Shown: positions 38,473 through 48,916, counted from the stretch's first letter. The stretch: 64,000 nt of DNA from Microcoleus sp. FACHB-672 (GCF_014695725.1 NZ_JACJOU010000019.1:513989-577988), one strand, 5' to 3'. The notes: generated by a model from the sequence alone, not told the origin. Numbers and translations are program-made.

Positions 38473-40545
38473 ATGTCAGATTCCAATCAAGCTCTAGAAT
38501 ATCCAAAAACCCGCAAAGCTGATCAAATTGATGATTATCACGGAACGCCGGTTGCCGACTTTTACCGATGGCTAGAAGATCCCGATTCAGAGGAAACAAA
38601 AACTTGGGTTGACGCGCAAAATCAAGTTACATTTAGCTACCTTGAGCAAATTCCCGCACGAGAAAAAATCAAACAACGCCTTACCCAACTTTGGGATTAC
38701 GAAAAATACAGCATTCCTTTCAAAAAAAACAATCGATATTTTTATTTTAAAAATGATGGATTGCAAAACCAAAGTGTGTTGTACACGTTAACATCCCTTG
38801 ACGACGAACCAAGATTATTGTTAGATCCGAATAAACTTTCTGAAGATGGCACGGTTGCGCTTTCGGGTTTATCTATCAGTGAAGATGGGCAATTTTTAGC
38901 GTATGGTTTATCTTCTTCTGGATCGGATTGGCAAGAGTGGAAAGTGCGGGATATTGAAACCGGCAACGATCTTTCCGATCATTTGAAATGGATTAAATTT
39001 TCTGGCGCTTCTTGGACTCACGATGCTCAAGGCTTTTTCTATAGCCGGTATGATGAGCCGAACGAAAAGACCCAATTAGAAGATGTTAATTATTACCAAA
39101 AACTATTCTATCACCGGCTCGGCACTTCTCAATCTGAAGATGTGTTAATTTATGAGCGTCCCGACGAAAAAGAATGGGGGTTTGCCGGCGGTGTTACCGA
39201 AGATGGCAAATATCTCGTCATTTCTGTTTGGCGTGGAACTGACCCTAAAAATCTGGTTTTCTACAAAGATTTAACCAACTCAGATGCTCAAATCATCGAA
39301 CTGATCAGCGAGTTTGAAGCCAGTTATAACATGATGGATAACGATGGCTCACTTTTCTGGTTTCGCACAGATTTAGATGCATCCCGTGGACGGGTAATTG
39401 CCATTGATATCAACAAGCCGGCGAAGGAAAACTGGCAAGAAATTATTCCCCAATCTGATGATGTTCTGGAAGGCGTTGGCTTACTTAATAATCAGTTTGT
39501 CGCTGATTATTTAAAAGATGCCCAAACTGTCGTTAAAATCTTTAACTTAGATGGCGCGTTTGTCCGAGAAGTGGAATTACCCGGAATTGGTTCAGCCGGC
39601 GGCTTTGATGGCAAGCGCTACGACACAGAAACTTTTTACAGTTTTACCAGCTACACAACACCGGCAACGATTTACCGCTACGACATGATCAGCGGGAAGA
39701 GTACCCTTTTCCGTCAGCCAAATGTTGATTTCAATCCCGATAATTACGAAACCAAACAAGTTTTCTATACTAGCAAAGATGGCACCCAAGTACCAATGTT
39801 TATTACCTACAGAAAGGGAATAAACTTAGATGGTAATAACCCAACCTATCTCTATGGCTACGGGGGCTTTAATATCTCCCTGACACCTAGCTTTTCAGTC
39901 GGACAATTGGTGTGGTTAGAACTCGGCGGAGTCTTGGTAATTCCTAATCTGCGCGGCGGTGGGGAATATGGCGAAGATTGGCATCAAGCCGGCATGAAAT
40001 TAAATAAGCAAAATGTTTTTGATGATTTCATTACGGCAGCAGAATGGCTGATTGATAACCACTACACTCGCCCAGAAAAACTTGCAATTGGTGGCGGCAG
40101 TAATGGAGGATTATTAGTCGGTGCTTGCATGACTCAGCGCCCCGATTTATTTGGTGCTGCACTGCCGGCAGTCGGTGTAATGGATATGCTACGATTCCAT
40201 AAATTTACCATCGGTTGGGCTTGGTGTTCTGAATATGGTTCCCCAGAAAACCCCGAAGAATTTCAAGTGCTGCATCAGTATTCGCCGCTGCACAATCTTA
40301 AGCCTGAAACTGCTTACCCAGCAACCCTAATTATTACAGCGGATCATGATGATCGGGTAGTACCGGCACACAGTTTTAAGTTTGCCGCTGCCTTACAAGA
40401 AGCACATCAAAGCGAGAAGCCGGTGTTAATTCGCATTGAAACCAAAGCTGGACACGGTGCCGGTAAACCCACTGCTAAAATTATCGAAGAACTTGCCGAC
40501 AAGTGGGCTTTTTTAGTGCGAACACTCGATATCGCTGTTAACTAA
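38473..40545 (+). CDS. Prolyl oligopeptidase (S9A)
   Basis: 690-residue serine peptidase that cuts short peptides after proline. An N-terminal segment precedes a seven-bladed propeller (about 75-415). The catalytic domain has the nucleophile in GGGSNGGLLVGACM, Asp in ADHDDRVVPAHS and His in AGHGAGKP. YGYGGFNISLTP and LRGGGEYGEDWH are conserved active-site loops. No signal peptide, so probably cytoplasmic. It is transcribed divergently from the kinase gene with a short intervening promoter region. Confidence 0.95.
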   Translation: MSDSNQALEYPKTRKADQIDDYHGTPVADFYRWLEDPDSEETKTWVDAQNQVTFSYLEQIPAREKIKQRLTQLWDYEKYSIPFKKNNRYFYFKNDGLQNQSVLYTLTSLDDEPRLLLDPNKLSEDGTVALSGLSISEDGQFLAYGLSSSGSDWQEWKVRDIETGNDLSDHLKWIKFSGASWTHDAQGFFYSRYDEPNEKTQLEDVNYYQKLFYHRLGTSQSEDVLIYERPDEKEWGFAGGVTEDGKYLVISVWRGTDPKNLVFYKDLTNSDAQIIELISEFEASYNMMDNDGSLFWFRTDLDASRGRVIAIDINKPAKENWQEIIPQSDDVLEGVGLLNNQFVADYLKDAQTVVKIFNLDGAFVREVELPGIGSAGGFDGKRYDTETFYSFTSYTTPATIYRYDMISGKSTLFRQPNVDFNPDNYETKQVFYTSKDGTQVPMFITYRKGINLDGNNPTYLYGYGGFNISLTPSFSVGQLVWLELGGVLVIPNLRGGGEYGEDWHQAGMKLNKQNVFDDFITAAEWLIDNHYTRPEKLAIGGGSNGGLLVGACMTQRPDLFGAALPAVGVMDMLRFHKFTIGWAWCSEYGSPENPEEFQVLHQYSPLHNLKPETAYPATLIITADHDDRVVPAHSFKFAAALQEAHQSEKPVLIRIETKAGHGAGKPTAKIIEELADKWAFLVRTLDIAVN

Positions 40546-40582
40546 TCCTCTTAGGTAAGGCAGAAATTCTCCAACTTACTTG

Positions 40583-41071
40583 CTAAACATTGGCTGACAG
40601 GAAAGGTAAAGCTTCAGCGATGGTATCTTTGACTGTCAGCCCTTGTTCTTTTGCCCAAAACTCGCTTAAAAAATGAATTTGTCGCAATCCAACAATTAAA
40701 TTTAATCCCGGTATAAACATCCACCAAACAACAAGCGGTTCTTTCATTCCGGCTTGCCGGTAGAGTTGATTGACTGTGTGATAAAGCTTGAATTGCACAA
40801 TATAAATCCAGACTATTCCCAGTAGAGAAAACCATCCGAACCATCCCGGAACATCAGGATCAAAAATCCGCAGCAATTGAGGAATGATAATACCTAATAC
40901 AAACGGCAATAAACATCGCGTACCAGACCAACCGTAACCATTATACCGGCGCAACTCTTCTTGAATAATCCACTTGTACCAGCCATAGTACAGCAGCAGG
41001 CTAAGTCCAGATAGGAAAATCACTCGCCACAGGGGACGCGGTTTACCGAAAGGCTTTGTAGACATACTCAT
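40583..41071 (-). CDS. Small DUF4234-like membrane protein
   Basis: 162-residue integral membrane protein with hydrophobic segments near 16-34, 50-68, 76-96 and 115-135. VWIYIVQFKLYHTVNQLYRQ and WWMFIPGLNLIVGLRQIHFL recall the DUF4234 pattern of aromatic helices with short basic loops. Function unknown. It converges on the prolyl oligopeptidase gene across 37 bases, and an AT-rich promoter region lies on its other side. Confidence 0.72.
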   Translation of the reverse strand: MSMSTKPFGKPRPLWRVIFLSGLSLLLYYGWYKWIIQEELRRYNGYGWSGTRCLLPFVLGIIIPQLLRIFDPDVPGWFGWFSLLGIVWIYIVQFKLYHTVNQLYRQAGMKEPLVVWWMFIPGLNLIVGLRQIHFLSEFWAKEQGLTVKDTIAEALPFLSANV

Positions 41072-41340
41072 GGGATTAGGAACTAACTATTTTTCCAAGT
41101 AGTTAACATTTCGTAATATACAACAAAGGTTTGCAGATGTAGCCACAACTACAGCTAATTTTTCAGTATTTCCCCCAAATTTATAGAAAGTATAAAATTT
41201 AAATTTCCGCATTTCTACAGAAAAAATCGAGAAAATTTAACGATTTGTGAGATTAAAATTAACAATTTTAGAGAAACATTTGATTTGATAATTTCGTCGC
41301 CACTTGATGAGTATACTCACTTAATTCTCCGGGGTGGATC

Positions 41341-41697
41341 GTGATTACTCTGATCTTGGTGCATCGAATTCCTAATCTACCGACTCAAAGTTGGACTTTT
41401 GAAGACGAATCAGTGATTCGCATCGGGCGATCATCTGATAATCATGTGATTATTCATAGCGCTGTGGTTTCCCGCTACCACGTTGAATTGCAGCGCAAAG
41501 GTTGCAAATGGAAGATTCTAAATTTAGGCGGGAATGGAACTTATTCGGATGAAAATCTCATCACCCAAGCGCCGGTTGTGGATGGAATGCTTTTGCGCTT
41601 GGCGCGTTCTGGCCCTCAGCTACAAATAAAAGTGGGGGCAAATGTATTTAAAAATACGCCAAAAATCTTGCCGGCAAAGGAGGTATTGGCCGGCTAG
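41341..41697 (+). CDS. FHA-domain protein
   Basis: 118-residue protein that is essentially one forkhead-associated domain, a phosphothreonine-binding module. The core is IRIGRSSDNHVIIHSAVVSR followed by YHVEL and NLGGNGTYSDENLI, with the binding-loop Arg, Ser and Asn all present. It begins with GTG, preceded by a purine run. A partner kinase could be the Ser/Thr kinase about 3 kb to the left, but that is inference. Its stop codon overlaps the convergent oxidase stop by a few bases. Confidence 0.88.
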   Translation: MITLILVHRIPNLPTQSWTFEDESVIRIGRSSDNHVIIHSAVVSRYHVELQRKGCKWKILNLGGNGTYSDENLITQAPVVDGMLLRLARSGPQLQIKVGANVFKNTPKILPAKEVLAG

Positions 41698-42815
41698 GCA
41701 GGGTTGGGGGCAATCAGCTGGCAGATAGCTTGAGCAGTTGCCGGCGCGAGTAAAACACCGTTGCGATAGTGGCCGGTGGCGAGTAAAACATTAGAATAGC
41801 CGGCCAAATGACCAATCACCGGCGCGGGGCGTCCTTCCGGGCGAGGGCGCAAACCCGACCACTTTCTAATCACAGCAGCCTCGGCTAAAGCTGGGCAAAG
41901 AGCGATCGCTTGCTGCAAAACTGCCTCAAGCTGTGTGGCATCAGCCACCGGCTCATTTCCATTTTCAGGAAACTCAACCGTCGCCCCCACCCAATAATCT
42001 GCGGCAGCTTGCGATTGGGTGCCACAAGGCACGATATGCACATCATCGCCGGTGATCACCGGCTGCAAATCCCGACGCCCTAAAGGATGCCGTAAGCGCA
42101 GGTGCAAGGCTTGCCCCAGCACAGGTTTAATCTCAATCGGCTGTTTTAATGCTGAACTTAGCTGGGTGGAACCCAAACCGGCAGCGAGCACAACCCAGTC
42201 TACCGGCATGAGTCCGGCTGTTGTGTAAATGTGCCGACAAACCTGCTGATCATCCGGCATTGTGGCCCGATTAAATTCTTCCGCCGCTACGCCAAACTTA
42301 AATATCACGCCATTGCGCCTCGCAGCGTCAACCAAAGCTTGCGTTAGCGCCACCGGATCAACTTGCCGGTCTTGGGGCGAATAAATTGCGCCAATCAGCT
42401 GCTGGCAACCAAGTTGCGGAAAGTTAGACTTAACCGTAGTTTTATCTAAAATTTTTAACGCCAAACCCTGCGACTGTCGAATATCCGCCAATATTTGCCA
42501 CCTGGCCATCTCCTCATCCGCAAAACATAGCATCAGAATGCCCTGCCGGTTGTAAGGAATTTGGCGACCCGTCAGCTTCTCTAACTCTGGAATTAACGTT
42601 TCATAGCGCTGCAGACTCGCAAGGCGCATTTTCCACGCCCTGCCCTTCACTTTCTGAGAAATCGCGCCCATTAAAACACCGAGGGCCGCGCCCGTAGCCG
42701 CCTCTGCCGGGGGTTGCCGGTCGAGTACCGTAATTTTTAACCCCTCAAGCCGACTAAGTTCATAAGCGATCATCGCCCCAACGACACCGCACCCGATAAC
42801 TGCAACATGACTCAT
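41694..42815 (-). CDS. FAD-dependent D-amino-acid/glycine oxidase-like enzyme
   Basis: 373-residue flavoenzyme of the DAO family. The FAD loop is VAVIGCGVVGAMIAYELSRL at the N-terminus; a late WSGLRPRPEGRPAPVIG and a terminal ATGHYRNGVLLAP are typical of ThiO-like glycine oxidases. ThiO would feed iminoglycine to thiazole synthesis, but no thiamine genes are adjacent, so the substrate is only suggested. Full length. The stop overlaps the convergent FHA gene. Confidence 0.88.
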   Translation of the reverse strand: MSHVAVIGCGVVGAMIAYELSRLEGLKITVLDRQPPAEAATGAALGVLMGAISQKVKGRAWKMRLASLQRYETLIPELEKLTGRQIPYNRQGILMLCFADEEMARWQILADIRQSQGLALKILDKTTVKSNFPQLGCQQLIGAIYSPQDRQVDPVALTQALVDAARRNGVIFKFGVAAEEFNRATMPDDQQVCRHIYTTAGLMPVDWVVLAAGLGSTQLSSALKQPIEIKPVLGQALHLRLRHPLGRRDLQPVITGDDVHIVPCGTQSQAAADYWVGATVEFPENGNEPVADATQLEAVLQQAIALCPALAEAAVIRKWSGLRPRPEGRPAPVIGHLAGYSNVLLATGHYRNGVLLAPATAQAICQLIAPNPA

Positions 42816-42950
42816 TAATTTAATCTAGCAGGCGAGTGGAGGAGAGTGGGACAGTGGCGGTTTACTTGTATCTATCTGCACTAGAGCGATCAAACTTAAA
42901 ATGTGGAAGATTTGCTCTACAGTTGTGAGTTCATTTCAGAAAGAAGTCTA

Positions 42951-42981
42951 GAGTTTAGATTTAAAAGCTCAATCTAAACTC
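42951..42981 (-). terminator. Hairpin downstream of psbQ
   Basis: GAGTTTAGATT and AATCTAAACTC form a perfect 11-bp stem with a 9-base loop, just beyond the PsbQ stop on the minus strand. No long T-run, so termination strength is uncertain. Confidence 0.55.
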
Positions 42982-43004
42982 CAAACTTTAAACTTTAAAC
43001 TCGA

Positions 43005-43454
43005 TCACACTTGGGGAATTGCTTGCAAGAAGGCGTTGAAATCCTTCATCGCTTCCCCAAAATTTTGCACGGCTACTTCATAGTTGCTCTCTTGAGCGGC
43101 TTTATCAAGCGCTTCTAGATGAACAAAAATGTCTTTAGCTGCTTGACGTGCTGCCGACTGCTCTTTGGGAAGGAGATTTTGGCTGAGGTAGGCCATGTCT
43201 TGACGCAGGCTGCCCAAGGGGCCATGAATAAACGTCTGCACATTTACCCAGTCGCGGTTTTTGAGCAGGCTTGGGAGTGCACCCATACGATCGCGCAAAT
43301 CAGTGATTTTTGGGACGTATTTGTGAATTTGCTCAATTTGAGCCGTGGTGTAGGTGGGAGGCTTGGTTGCTGTCGGACTGCTACAGCTGACCACAAATAC
43401 AGTCAGAATTGCCAGAATGCCGGCCAGAATTGAACGATAGCGTGCGGTAAACAT
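43005..43454 (-). CDS. psbQ: Photosystem II lipoprotein PsbQ (CyanoQ)
   Basis: 149-residue lumenal protein that stabilises photosystem II on the donor side. An N-terminal hydrophobic signal ends in a lipobox (VVSC), so it is a lipoprotein. The mature part is a four-helix bundle: IHKYVPKITDLRDRMGALPS, then WVNVQTFIHGPLGSLRQDM and FGEAMKDFNAFLQAIPQ. Length and pattern match cyanobacterial PsbQ. Confidence 0.92.
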   Translation of the reverse strand: MFTARYRSILAGILAILTVFVVSCSSPTATKPPTYTTAQIEQIHKYVPKITDLRDRMGALPSLLKNRDWVNVQTFIHGPLGSLRQDMAYLSQNLLPKEQSAARQAAKDIFVHLEALDKAAQESNYEVAVQNFGEAMKDFNAFLQAIPQV

Positions 43455-43810
43455 TATTTTTGCGATTAACTACTGAATAGTCTTGCCAACAAAAATATAT
43501 CAACATGGGGGGGCACAAATCGGCACTTCGTTGCCAAGGATAAATAATCTAATGAGCCACACAGACTCCTAAGGACTACAGCGCGGGCTTCTCTTCTCAA
43601 TGACAACCTTAACTTAAGTACCCCGCTTGCCCAGAACGTTTTGATTGGCGTAGGTAGCAAATTGAGCCATCTATATACTAAATTATTTTATATCTGTCAA
43701 TGACTTTTGTCACCGAGATAGCAATATCTTTTCACAAACATTCATGGAACACATCACCTCCTACGCTCAAGCAATCAAGCATATTGAACGAATCGAGTTT
43801 GCGTAGAACA
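43455..43810. other. Spacer between psbQ and small gene
   Basis: Divergent spacer of about 355 bases. A frame open from 43700 joins the following gene but its first 37 codons look non-conserved. AT-rich near 43670-43700. No clear regulatory motif was found. Confidence 0.35.
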
Positions 43811-44035
43811 ATGAAATCTCAGGCTCTGCTGGAAAGCATAGATAGAATCAGCTTTAGTTCAGTTACGCTCGAAGAATTATTTGCTCGCAGCTTGAGTACA
43901 AGCAGCATCACCCGGAAAGATTGCTATCTCCTGCAAGAGGCTCTGTTGCGTAATTCCCTTAGTGAAGACCATCAAGCAATTATTACCCGGATACTCTACT
44001 GCGTGCGTCGGGGAACGCTGAAACTGATTGATTAA
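43811..44035 (+). CDS. Small conserved hypothetical protein
   Basis: 74-residue soluble protein starting at ATG 43811; a start 37 codons earlier is possible but adds unlikely sequence. It is helical, with SITRKDCYLLQEALLRNSLS followed by EDHQAIITRILYCVRRGTL; two Cys are present. Similar short proteins occur in filamentous cyanobacteria without known role. It converges on sasA. Confidence 0.65.
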   Translation: MKSQALLESIDRISFSSVTLEELFARSLSTSSITRKDCYLLQEALLRNSLSEDHQAIITRILYCVRRGTLKLID

Positions 44036-44190
44036 ATTTTAATAAATTAAAGAAAAGGGAAGAAAATTTTGAATTCGTGAATTTGAATTGAGAAATCTTA
44101 CTCAAAATTCATGCCTTCAGAATTTTTCCTTTATCCTTAAGCGATAACCTGGAATATATTAAACAGTTAAACTTTTTTTAAAATAAATGT

Positions 44191-45366
44191 TTATTTCCGA
44201 TAAACCGGCAGCGTGAAGTGAAAACAACTGCCTTGATCGGGAACAGAATCTACCCAAATTTGGCCGTGATGCGCCCGAATGATCCGCTGGCACAAAGAAA
44301 GACCGATTCCATAACCGTCTTGAGTTTCATCGCGTTTTAGGCGGAAATGGTCTTCAAAAATGTGCTGTTGATTTTCCTTAGGAATTCCCAAACCATTATC
44401 GCAAATACTTACCTGAACTTTTTGAGTCGTGCGGTGAAGCACAGAGACTTGAATGATGCCGCCTTCAAGCGTATATTTAATGGCATTATCTAAAAGATTA
44501 ACGATTACTTGGCGCACCCGCTCTTGATCCGCATAAACGTTAGGTAAATCGCTGGGAATATCTGTTTTCAAAACCTGGGATTTTTGGCTTAAGCGATCTT
44601 GAAATTGTTCAATCGCATCCTCGCAGAGATTGACAAGATTGAGCGGTTTGGGGTGAATGCGTAATTGAGCATTTGAACCGTTCGCCGCTTGCAGAAGCTC
44701 GGTGATCATTCGGTTAATAAAACGGGTTTGAGTGCGGGCGTGTTTTATTAACTGAGCAGTTAAAGCCGGCGTTAAGCTAAAATTTCTGCCATTTTGGGGC
44801 GCATAATTAGTCTCTAAGGTTTCTAGCGCAATCGAGGCTGCCGTGAGGGGATTGCGGAGATCGTGCGCTAGCATCGCAATTAGCCGGTCTTTGAACTGTA
44901 GCTGATCGAGCAGTTCTTCTTTTTCTTGCTTGAGACAAAAAATTTCGTCCGACAGTCGCATCATTTCCGCCGAATAAGTCACCGAACTGATACAGGTTTC
45001 TGAAGTGACCGATTCGACTGATTCGGCTTTAGACTTTAAGTGAACCATGTAATCGGCAACACAGCGCTGCCACCGCGACCAGCAATTTTCTAATTGGCCA
45101 ACCAAATTCGAGCCGGCTAGAATCTGCCTAGGTTCAGGATGGATTTTAATCAGCGCCGGCGTGGCGATGAGTTTGAAGTGTTCTGCTAAATAGGGGTGTT
45201 CTCCCACATCAACGATCTGCAGCTCAAACGGGTAATCTGTCTTCACTTCTTGCAGATAATGGCGAATTTGCCGGATGTGGTGCCGGGAGTTCGGACGTTT
45301 ATCTACAAACAGCAGCAGCTGTAAAGGTGCATCAGAGTTGGTAGGCTTTTCAAAAGATGCTAACAT
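44191..45366 (-). CDS. sasA: Circadian histidine kinase SasA
   Basis: 391-residue kinase that reads the KaiC clock state and phosphorylates RpaA. The N-terminal 100 residues form a KaiB-like thioredoxin fold ([39 protein letters not shown]). A coiled linker leads to HisKA with [14 protein letters not shown], placing the phospho-acceptor at His168. The ATPase part has [16 protein letters not shown] and [12 protein letters not shown] 45366 is chosen because AAAGGG lies upstream at ribosome-site distance. KaiABC and rpaA are not in the window. Confidence 0.95.
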   Translation of the reverse strand: MLASFEKPTNSDAPLQLLLFVDKRPNSRHHIRQIRHYLQEVKTDYPFELQIVDVGEHPYLAEHFKLIATPALIKIHPEPRQILAGSNLVGQLENCWSRWQRCVADYMVHLKSKAESVESVTSETCISSVTYSAEMMRLSDEIFCLKQEKEELLDQLQFKDRLIAMLAHDLRNPLTAASIALETLETNYAPQNGRNFSLTPALTAQLIKHARTQTRFINRMITELLQAANGSNAQLRIHPKPLNLVNLCEDAIEQFQDRLSQKSQVLKTDIPSDLPNVYADQERVRQVIVNLLDNAIKYTLEGGIIQVSVLHRTTQKVQVSICDNGLGIPKENQQHIFEDHFRLKRDETQDGYGIGLSLCQRIIRAHHGQIWVDSVPDQGSCFHFTLPVYRK

Positions 45367-45636
45367 CCAATCCCTTTTGAGCAACGCTGGTAAATAGGTT
45401 ACGCATTTTTCACTGCGGGCTAATTGAACCTTGCCCAGGAAAATATCTTTCTTTTTTCTTTATATATCTAAATTAACCTGTTTGGGTGTATAAATCATCA
45501 TGTTACGCATCTGTCGTTGGTATGGCATTGTGTGTGAGTGGGCGACAACCCATCATGGGGAGGTGACACAGCAGGGATATCTTGAGCCGATGAGTTAAAC
45601 ATGAGAGCCTTAACATTCTGTCAAAGTGAGTGAGTG

Positions 45637-47262
45637 ATGTTGTTGCGCTTGCATAAAGATCCCTGGCGGTTAGTCGTGAGTGTTGCGGCTGCGTTTTTTG
45701 TCCTCAGCCTAATCTTCACGCTGCACCGGCACTTCAGTTTCTACGCCTCCTATGACCAAGGAATTTTTAACCAGGTCTTTTGGAATGGCATTCATGGGCG
45801 TTTCTTTCAAAGTTCTCTCTCTTCTACCCTATCAACCAACGTCGTTCACGATGGTCAAGTTCCAGAGGTTTTTTACCACCGGCTAGGGCAGCATTTTACC
45901 CCAGCTTTGTTGCTGTGGCTGCCTCTATACGCCCTGTTTCCCTCTCCCGTGACCCTGATTATATTGCAGGTAACATTAGTCACCTGTGCCGGCGGGGTGC
46001 TGTATTTACTAGCTAGAGAGTATTTAGAGCCGACTTTATCAGCCCGGATCGCCGTTAGCTTTTATGCAGCCAATGCCATAATTGGCCCAACTTTATCAAA
46101 CTTCCACGACCTCTGTCAGATCCCCCTGTTTGTATTTGGGCTGCTACTGGCGATGGAAAAACGCTGGTGGTGGCTATTTTGGCTTTTGGCAATTTTGATT
46201 TTAGCCGTTAGGGAAGATAGCGGAGTTATCTTATTTGGCGTCGGTTTTTATGCAATTGTCAGCAAGCGATTTCCCCGCGTTGGCTTAGCTGTATGCACCC
46301 TCAGCTTTGCCTATATGGTGATTCTCACCAATGCAATCATGCCGTTATTTTCCCACGATATTTCTCGCCGGTTCATGATAGAGCGGTTTGGTCACTTTGT
46401 AGACAATGACAAAGCCACTACGCTAGATGTTCTTTGGGCTATTATCAGTAAACCGTGGCGATTGATTGCAGAATTATTCTCACCATTTTTTGGCACGATT
46501 AAATATTTGCTAGGTCAATGGTTGCCCTTGGCATTTGTGCCGGCAATCTCACCGGCTTCTTGGGCAATTGCTGGATTTCCCTTACTGCAAATTTTCATGC
46601 AGCGCGGCGAGTCTTCAATCGCGATTAATATTCGCTATGCAATGGCAGTTGTACCAGGGCTATTTTACGGCGCAATTCTCTGGTGGCACCACCATCCAGA
46701 ATGGTTTAAAAAGCCATCATTTCGACGGTTTTGGACGGGTTGTATCGGCCTTTCCTTGATATTTTCCTTAACCTCCAACCCGAATCGAACGTTTTCTTTC
46801 CTAATCCCAGATTCCATTCAGCCATTGGTGTATGTGTCACTGCCTAGACAGTGGCATCATGTGGGTTGTATCCGCTCATTTTTAAAACAAATTCCACCGG
46901 ATGCCAGCGTTTCTGCCAGCACCTATATTGTGCCCCATCTGTCTAGCCGGCGAGAAATCCTTCGCTTCCCTGATTTACAGCTACGCAATGATGCCAGGGA
47001 AATTGAGAAAGTTGACTATGCGATTGCTGACTTGTGGCAATTACAGCAGTACCAAGTTGCCTTTAAAAGTGATCGGCATAAATTGACGAAGGAAATGGTG
47101 CCGGTGATCGAGCAGGTCACGGGGAACGGAGAATATGGCATTGTTGGTTTTAAAGATGGCGTCATTTTTATGCAAAAAGGTACGGCTACTGAACCGGCTG
47201 CTGTAGCCGCATGGCAAGCTTTTCGCAAAGAAATTGAACCGATCTTGCAGAAACCCCTCTAG
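45637..47262 (+). CDS. DUF2079 polytopic membrane protein
   Basis: 541-residue membrane protein with about ten transmembrane helices and large hydrophilic loops, matching DUF2079. The signature ASYDQGIFNQVFWN, then HRLGQHFTPALLLWLPLY, lies in the first periplasmic loop. The family resembles GT-C glycosyltransferases in layout, and the adjacent glycosyltransferase gene fits a role in glycan or lipid sugar transfer, but this is inference. GTG three bases upstream could also serve as start. Confidence 0.88.
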   Translation: MLLRLHKDPWRLVVSVAAAFFVLSLIFTLHRHFSFYASYDQGIFNQVFWNGIHGRFFQSSLSSTLSTNVVHDGQVPEVFYHRLGQHFTPALLLWLPLYALFPSPVTLIILQVTLVTCAGGVLYLLAREYLEPTLSARIAVSFYAANAIIGPTLSNFHDLCQIPLFVFGLLLAMEKRWWWLFWLLAILILAVREDSGVILFGVGFYAIVSKRFPRVGLAVCTLSFAYMVILTNAIMPLFSHDISRRFMIERFGHFVDNDKATTLDVLWAIISKPWRLIAELFSPFFGTIKYLLGQWLPLAFVPAISPASWAIAGFPLLQIFMQRGESSIAINIRYAMAVVPGLFYGAILWWHHHPEWFKKPSFRRFWTGCIGLSLIFSLTSNPNRTFSFLIPDSIQPLVYVSLPRQWHHVGCIRSFLKQIPPDASVSASTYIVPHLSSRREILRFPDLQLRNDAREIEKVDYAIADLWQLQQYQVAFKSDRHKLTKEMVPVIEQVTGNGEYGIVGFKDGVIFMQKGTATEPAAVAAWQAFRKEIEPILQKPL

Positions 47263-47527
47263 AAGGATGGGGCAAGGCTGCGCCAACCTAAAGGTATAGG
47301 CGAGTCTGTGGTCATTCCCCACAGGCGAGGGATGGGGGAAAGTGGAGAAACGTACCACTTTCCCATCTCTCATCGTTCCTCTCTGCTTCCTCTAGCCTCT
47401 AACCAGTCATTCCCTCAAAAGAGTTTATGCGGAAGGATTTTTTTTGTGCCATTCTGGGGATATTAAGGTAATAAACATTCATAAGTTTATGTAAAGTTCT
47501 AGAAATCCTTGATTGAGATTTAAAACG
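47263..47527. repeat. Spacer with dispersed repeat and hairpin
   Basis: A reversed copy of the CCTTTAGGTTGGCGCAGCC unit lies at about 47269-47297. GGGAAAGTGG and CCACTTTCCC (47336-47364) form a 10-bp hairpin. CCTCTAGCCTCTAA near 47389 belongs to a second repeat family. Confidence 0.55.
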
Positions 47528-48715
47528 ATGAAAATTCTTGTATTGAGTTGGGAATTTCCACCCAGACTTGTAGGAGGAATTGCCCGCCATGTAGCAGAGT
47601 TATATCCGGAATTGGTGAAGTTGGGACATGAGGTTCATTTAATCACCGTAGAGTTCGGCCAAGCACCCATGTATGAGGTGGTGGATGGAATTCGGGTGCA
47701 TCGGGTGCCGGTGGGCCACAATCACGACTTTTTCCAGTGGATTGGCAACATGAATATAAGCATGGGCCATCATGGGGGCAAGTTGATGTTAGAAGAAGGC
47801 CCTTTTGATTTAATCCACGCCCATGATTGGCTGGTGGGAGATGCGGCAATTGCCCTGAAGCACAATTTTAAGGTGCCCCTCATTGCCACGATCCACGCCA
47901 CAGAATATGGCCGGTATAACGGCATCTACAAAGATGAAAACCGCTACATTAGCGACAAAGAAAAAGATTTGGTTTATAACGCGTGGCGTGTCATTGTCTG
48001 TAGCGACTATATGCGGCGAGAGGTGGCGTTGGCGTTAAATAGTCCGTGGGACAAGGTGGATGTGATTTACAATGGCATCCGTTCGGAGAAGAAACCGCGC
48101 TTGCACCAATTTGACGCTTGGAACTTCCGCCGGCGCTTTGCTGCTGATGATGAGAGAATCGTCTACTATGTAGGCCGGATGAGCTATGAAAAAGGTGTGT
48201 CTGTCCTGCTAAGTGCCGCGCCCAAGGTGATTTGGGAAATGGGGGGTCGTGTTAAATTTGTGATTATTGGCGGTGGCCCGACTGACCATTTGAAGAAAGC
48301 CGCTTGGGATATTGGGATTTGGGATGATTGCTATTTCACCGGCTTTATGCCCGAAGATGATTTGCATAAATTTCAGGCAATCGCCAATTGTGCGGTTTTC
48401 CCAAGTCTCTACGAACCTTTTGGCATTGTGGCACTAGAAAGTTTTGCGGCGCGGGTGCCGGTTGTCGTTTCAGATACCGGCGGTTTACCAGAGGTAGTGC
48501 AGCACACCAAAACCGGCATCGTGACTTGGGTGAATAATTACCATTCTTTAGCTTGGGGCATTCTGGAGGTGTTGAAGAACCCTGGTTACGCCCAGTGGCT
48601 GGTTGATAATGCTTACGAGGATTTGGAACGCCGGTTTAATTGGCCAAAGCTGGCGCTACAGACTGAGAACGTCTACCGGCGCGTTGTTCAAGAGCGAGTG
48701 CAGGTGACATGGTAA
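47528..48715 (+). CDS. Glycosyltransferase family 4 protein
   Basis: 395-residue GT4-type (GT-B fold) enzyme. Start ATG 47528 fits the family opening MKILVLSWEFPPRLVGGIAR. The C-terminal donor domain shows VYYVGRMSYEKGVSVLLSA, then FPSLYEPFGIVALESFA, the E-x7-E retaining motif, and VSDTGGLPEVV. It resembles glycogen-synthase-like or trehalose-type GT4 enzymes of cyanobacteria; donor and acceptor are unknown. It follows the DUF2079 gene and may work in the same glycan pathway. Confidence 0.92.
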   Translation: MKILVLSWEFPPRLVGGIARHVAELYPELVKLGHEVHLITVEFGQAPMYEVVDGIRVHRVPVGHNHDFFQWIGNMNISMGHHGGKLMLEEGPFDLIHAHDWLVGDAAIALKHNFKVPLIATIHATEYGRYNGIYKDENRYISDKEKDLVYNAWRVIVCSDYMRREVALALNSPWDKVDVIYNGIRSEKKPRLHQFDAWNFRRRFAADDERIVYYVGRMSYEKGVSVLLSAAPKVIWEMGGRVKFVIIGGGPTDHLKKAAWDIGIWDDCYFTGFMPEDDLHKFQAIANCAVFPSLYEPFGIVALESFAARVPVVVSDTGGLPEVVQHTKTGIVTWVNNYHSLAWGILEVLKNPGYAQWLVDNAYEDLERRFNWPKLALQTENVYRRVVQERVQVTW

Positions 48716-48737
48716 GCAAAGAATATCAATTTGTGGG

Positions 48738-48754
48738 GCCGGCTTCTCGCCGGC
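48738..48754 (+). terminator. Weak hairpin after glycosyltransferase gene
   Basis: GCCGGC-TTCTC-GCCGGC followed by TTATAAAA, shortly after the stop. Only six base pairs, built from two copies of the genome-wide GCCGGC site, so its terminator role is uncertain. Confidence 0.4.
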
Positions 48755-48916
48755 TTATAAAAATGATAGGTAAAGTGGTTAGCTTACAAAATTTATCGGC
48801 TGGTGTTTTTATTGCACCACTCATCAATTTTCTTTTCTATTAAATAATATTTAATTTTTTTAATATCTGCTGAGAGTTGCAAGAACACTGGACAATTTTT
48901 CCACTAATACACAAGC

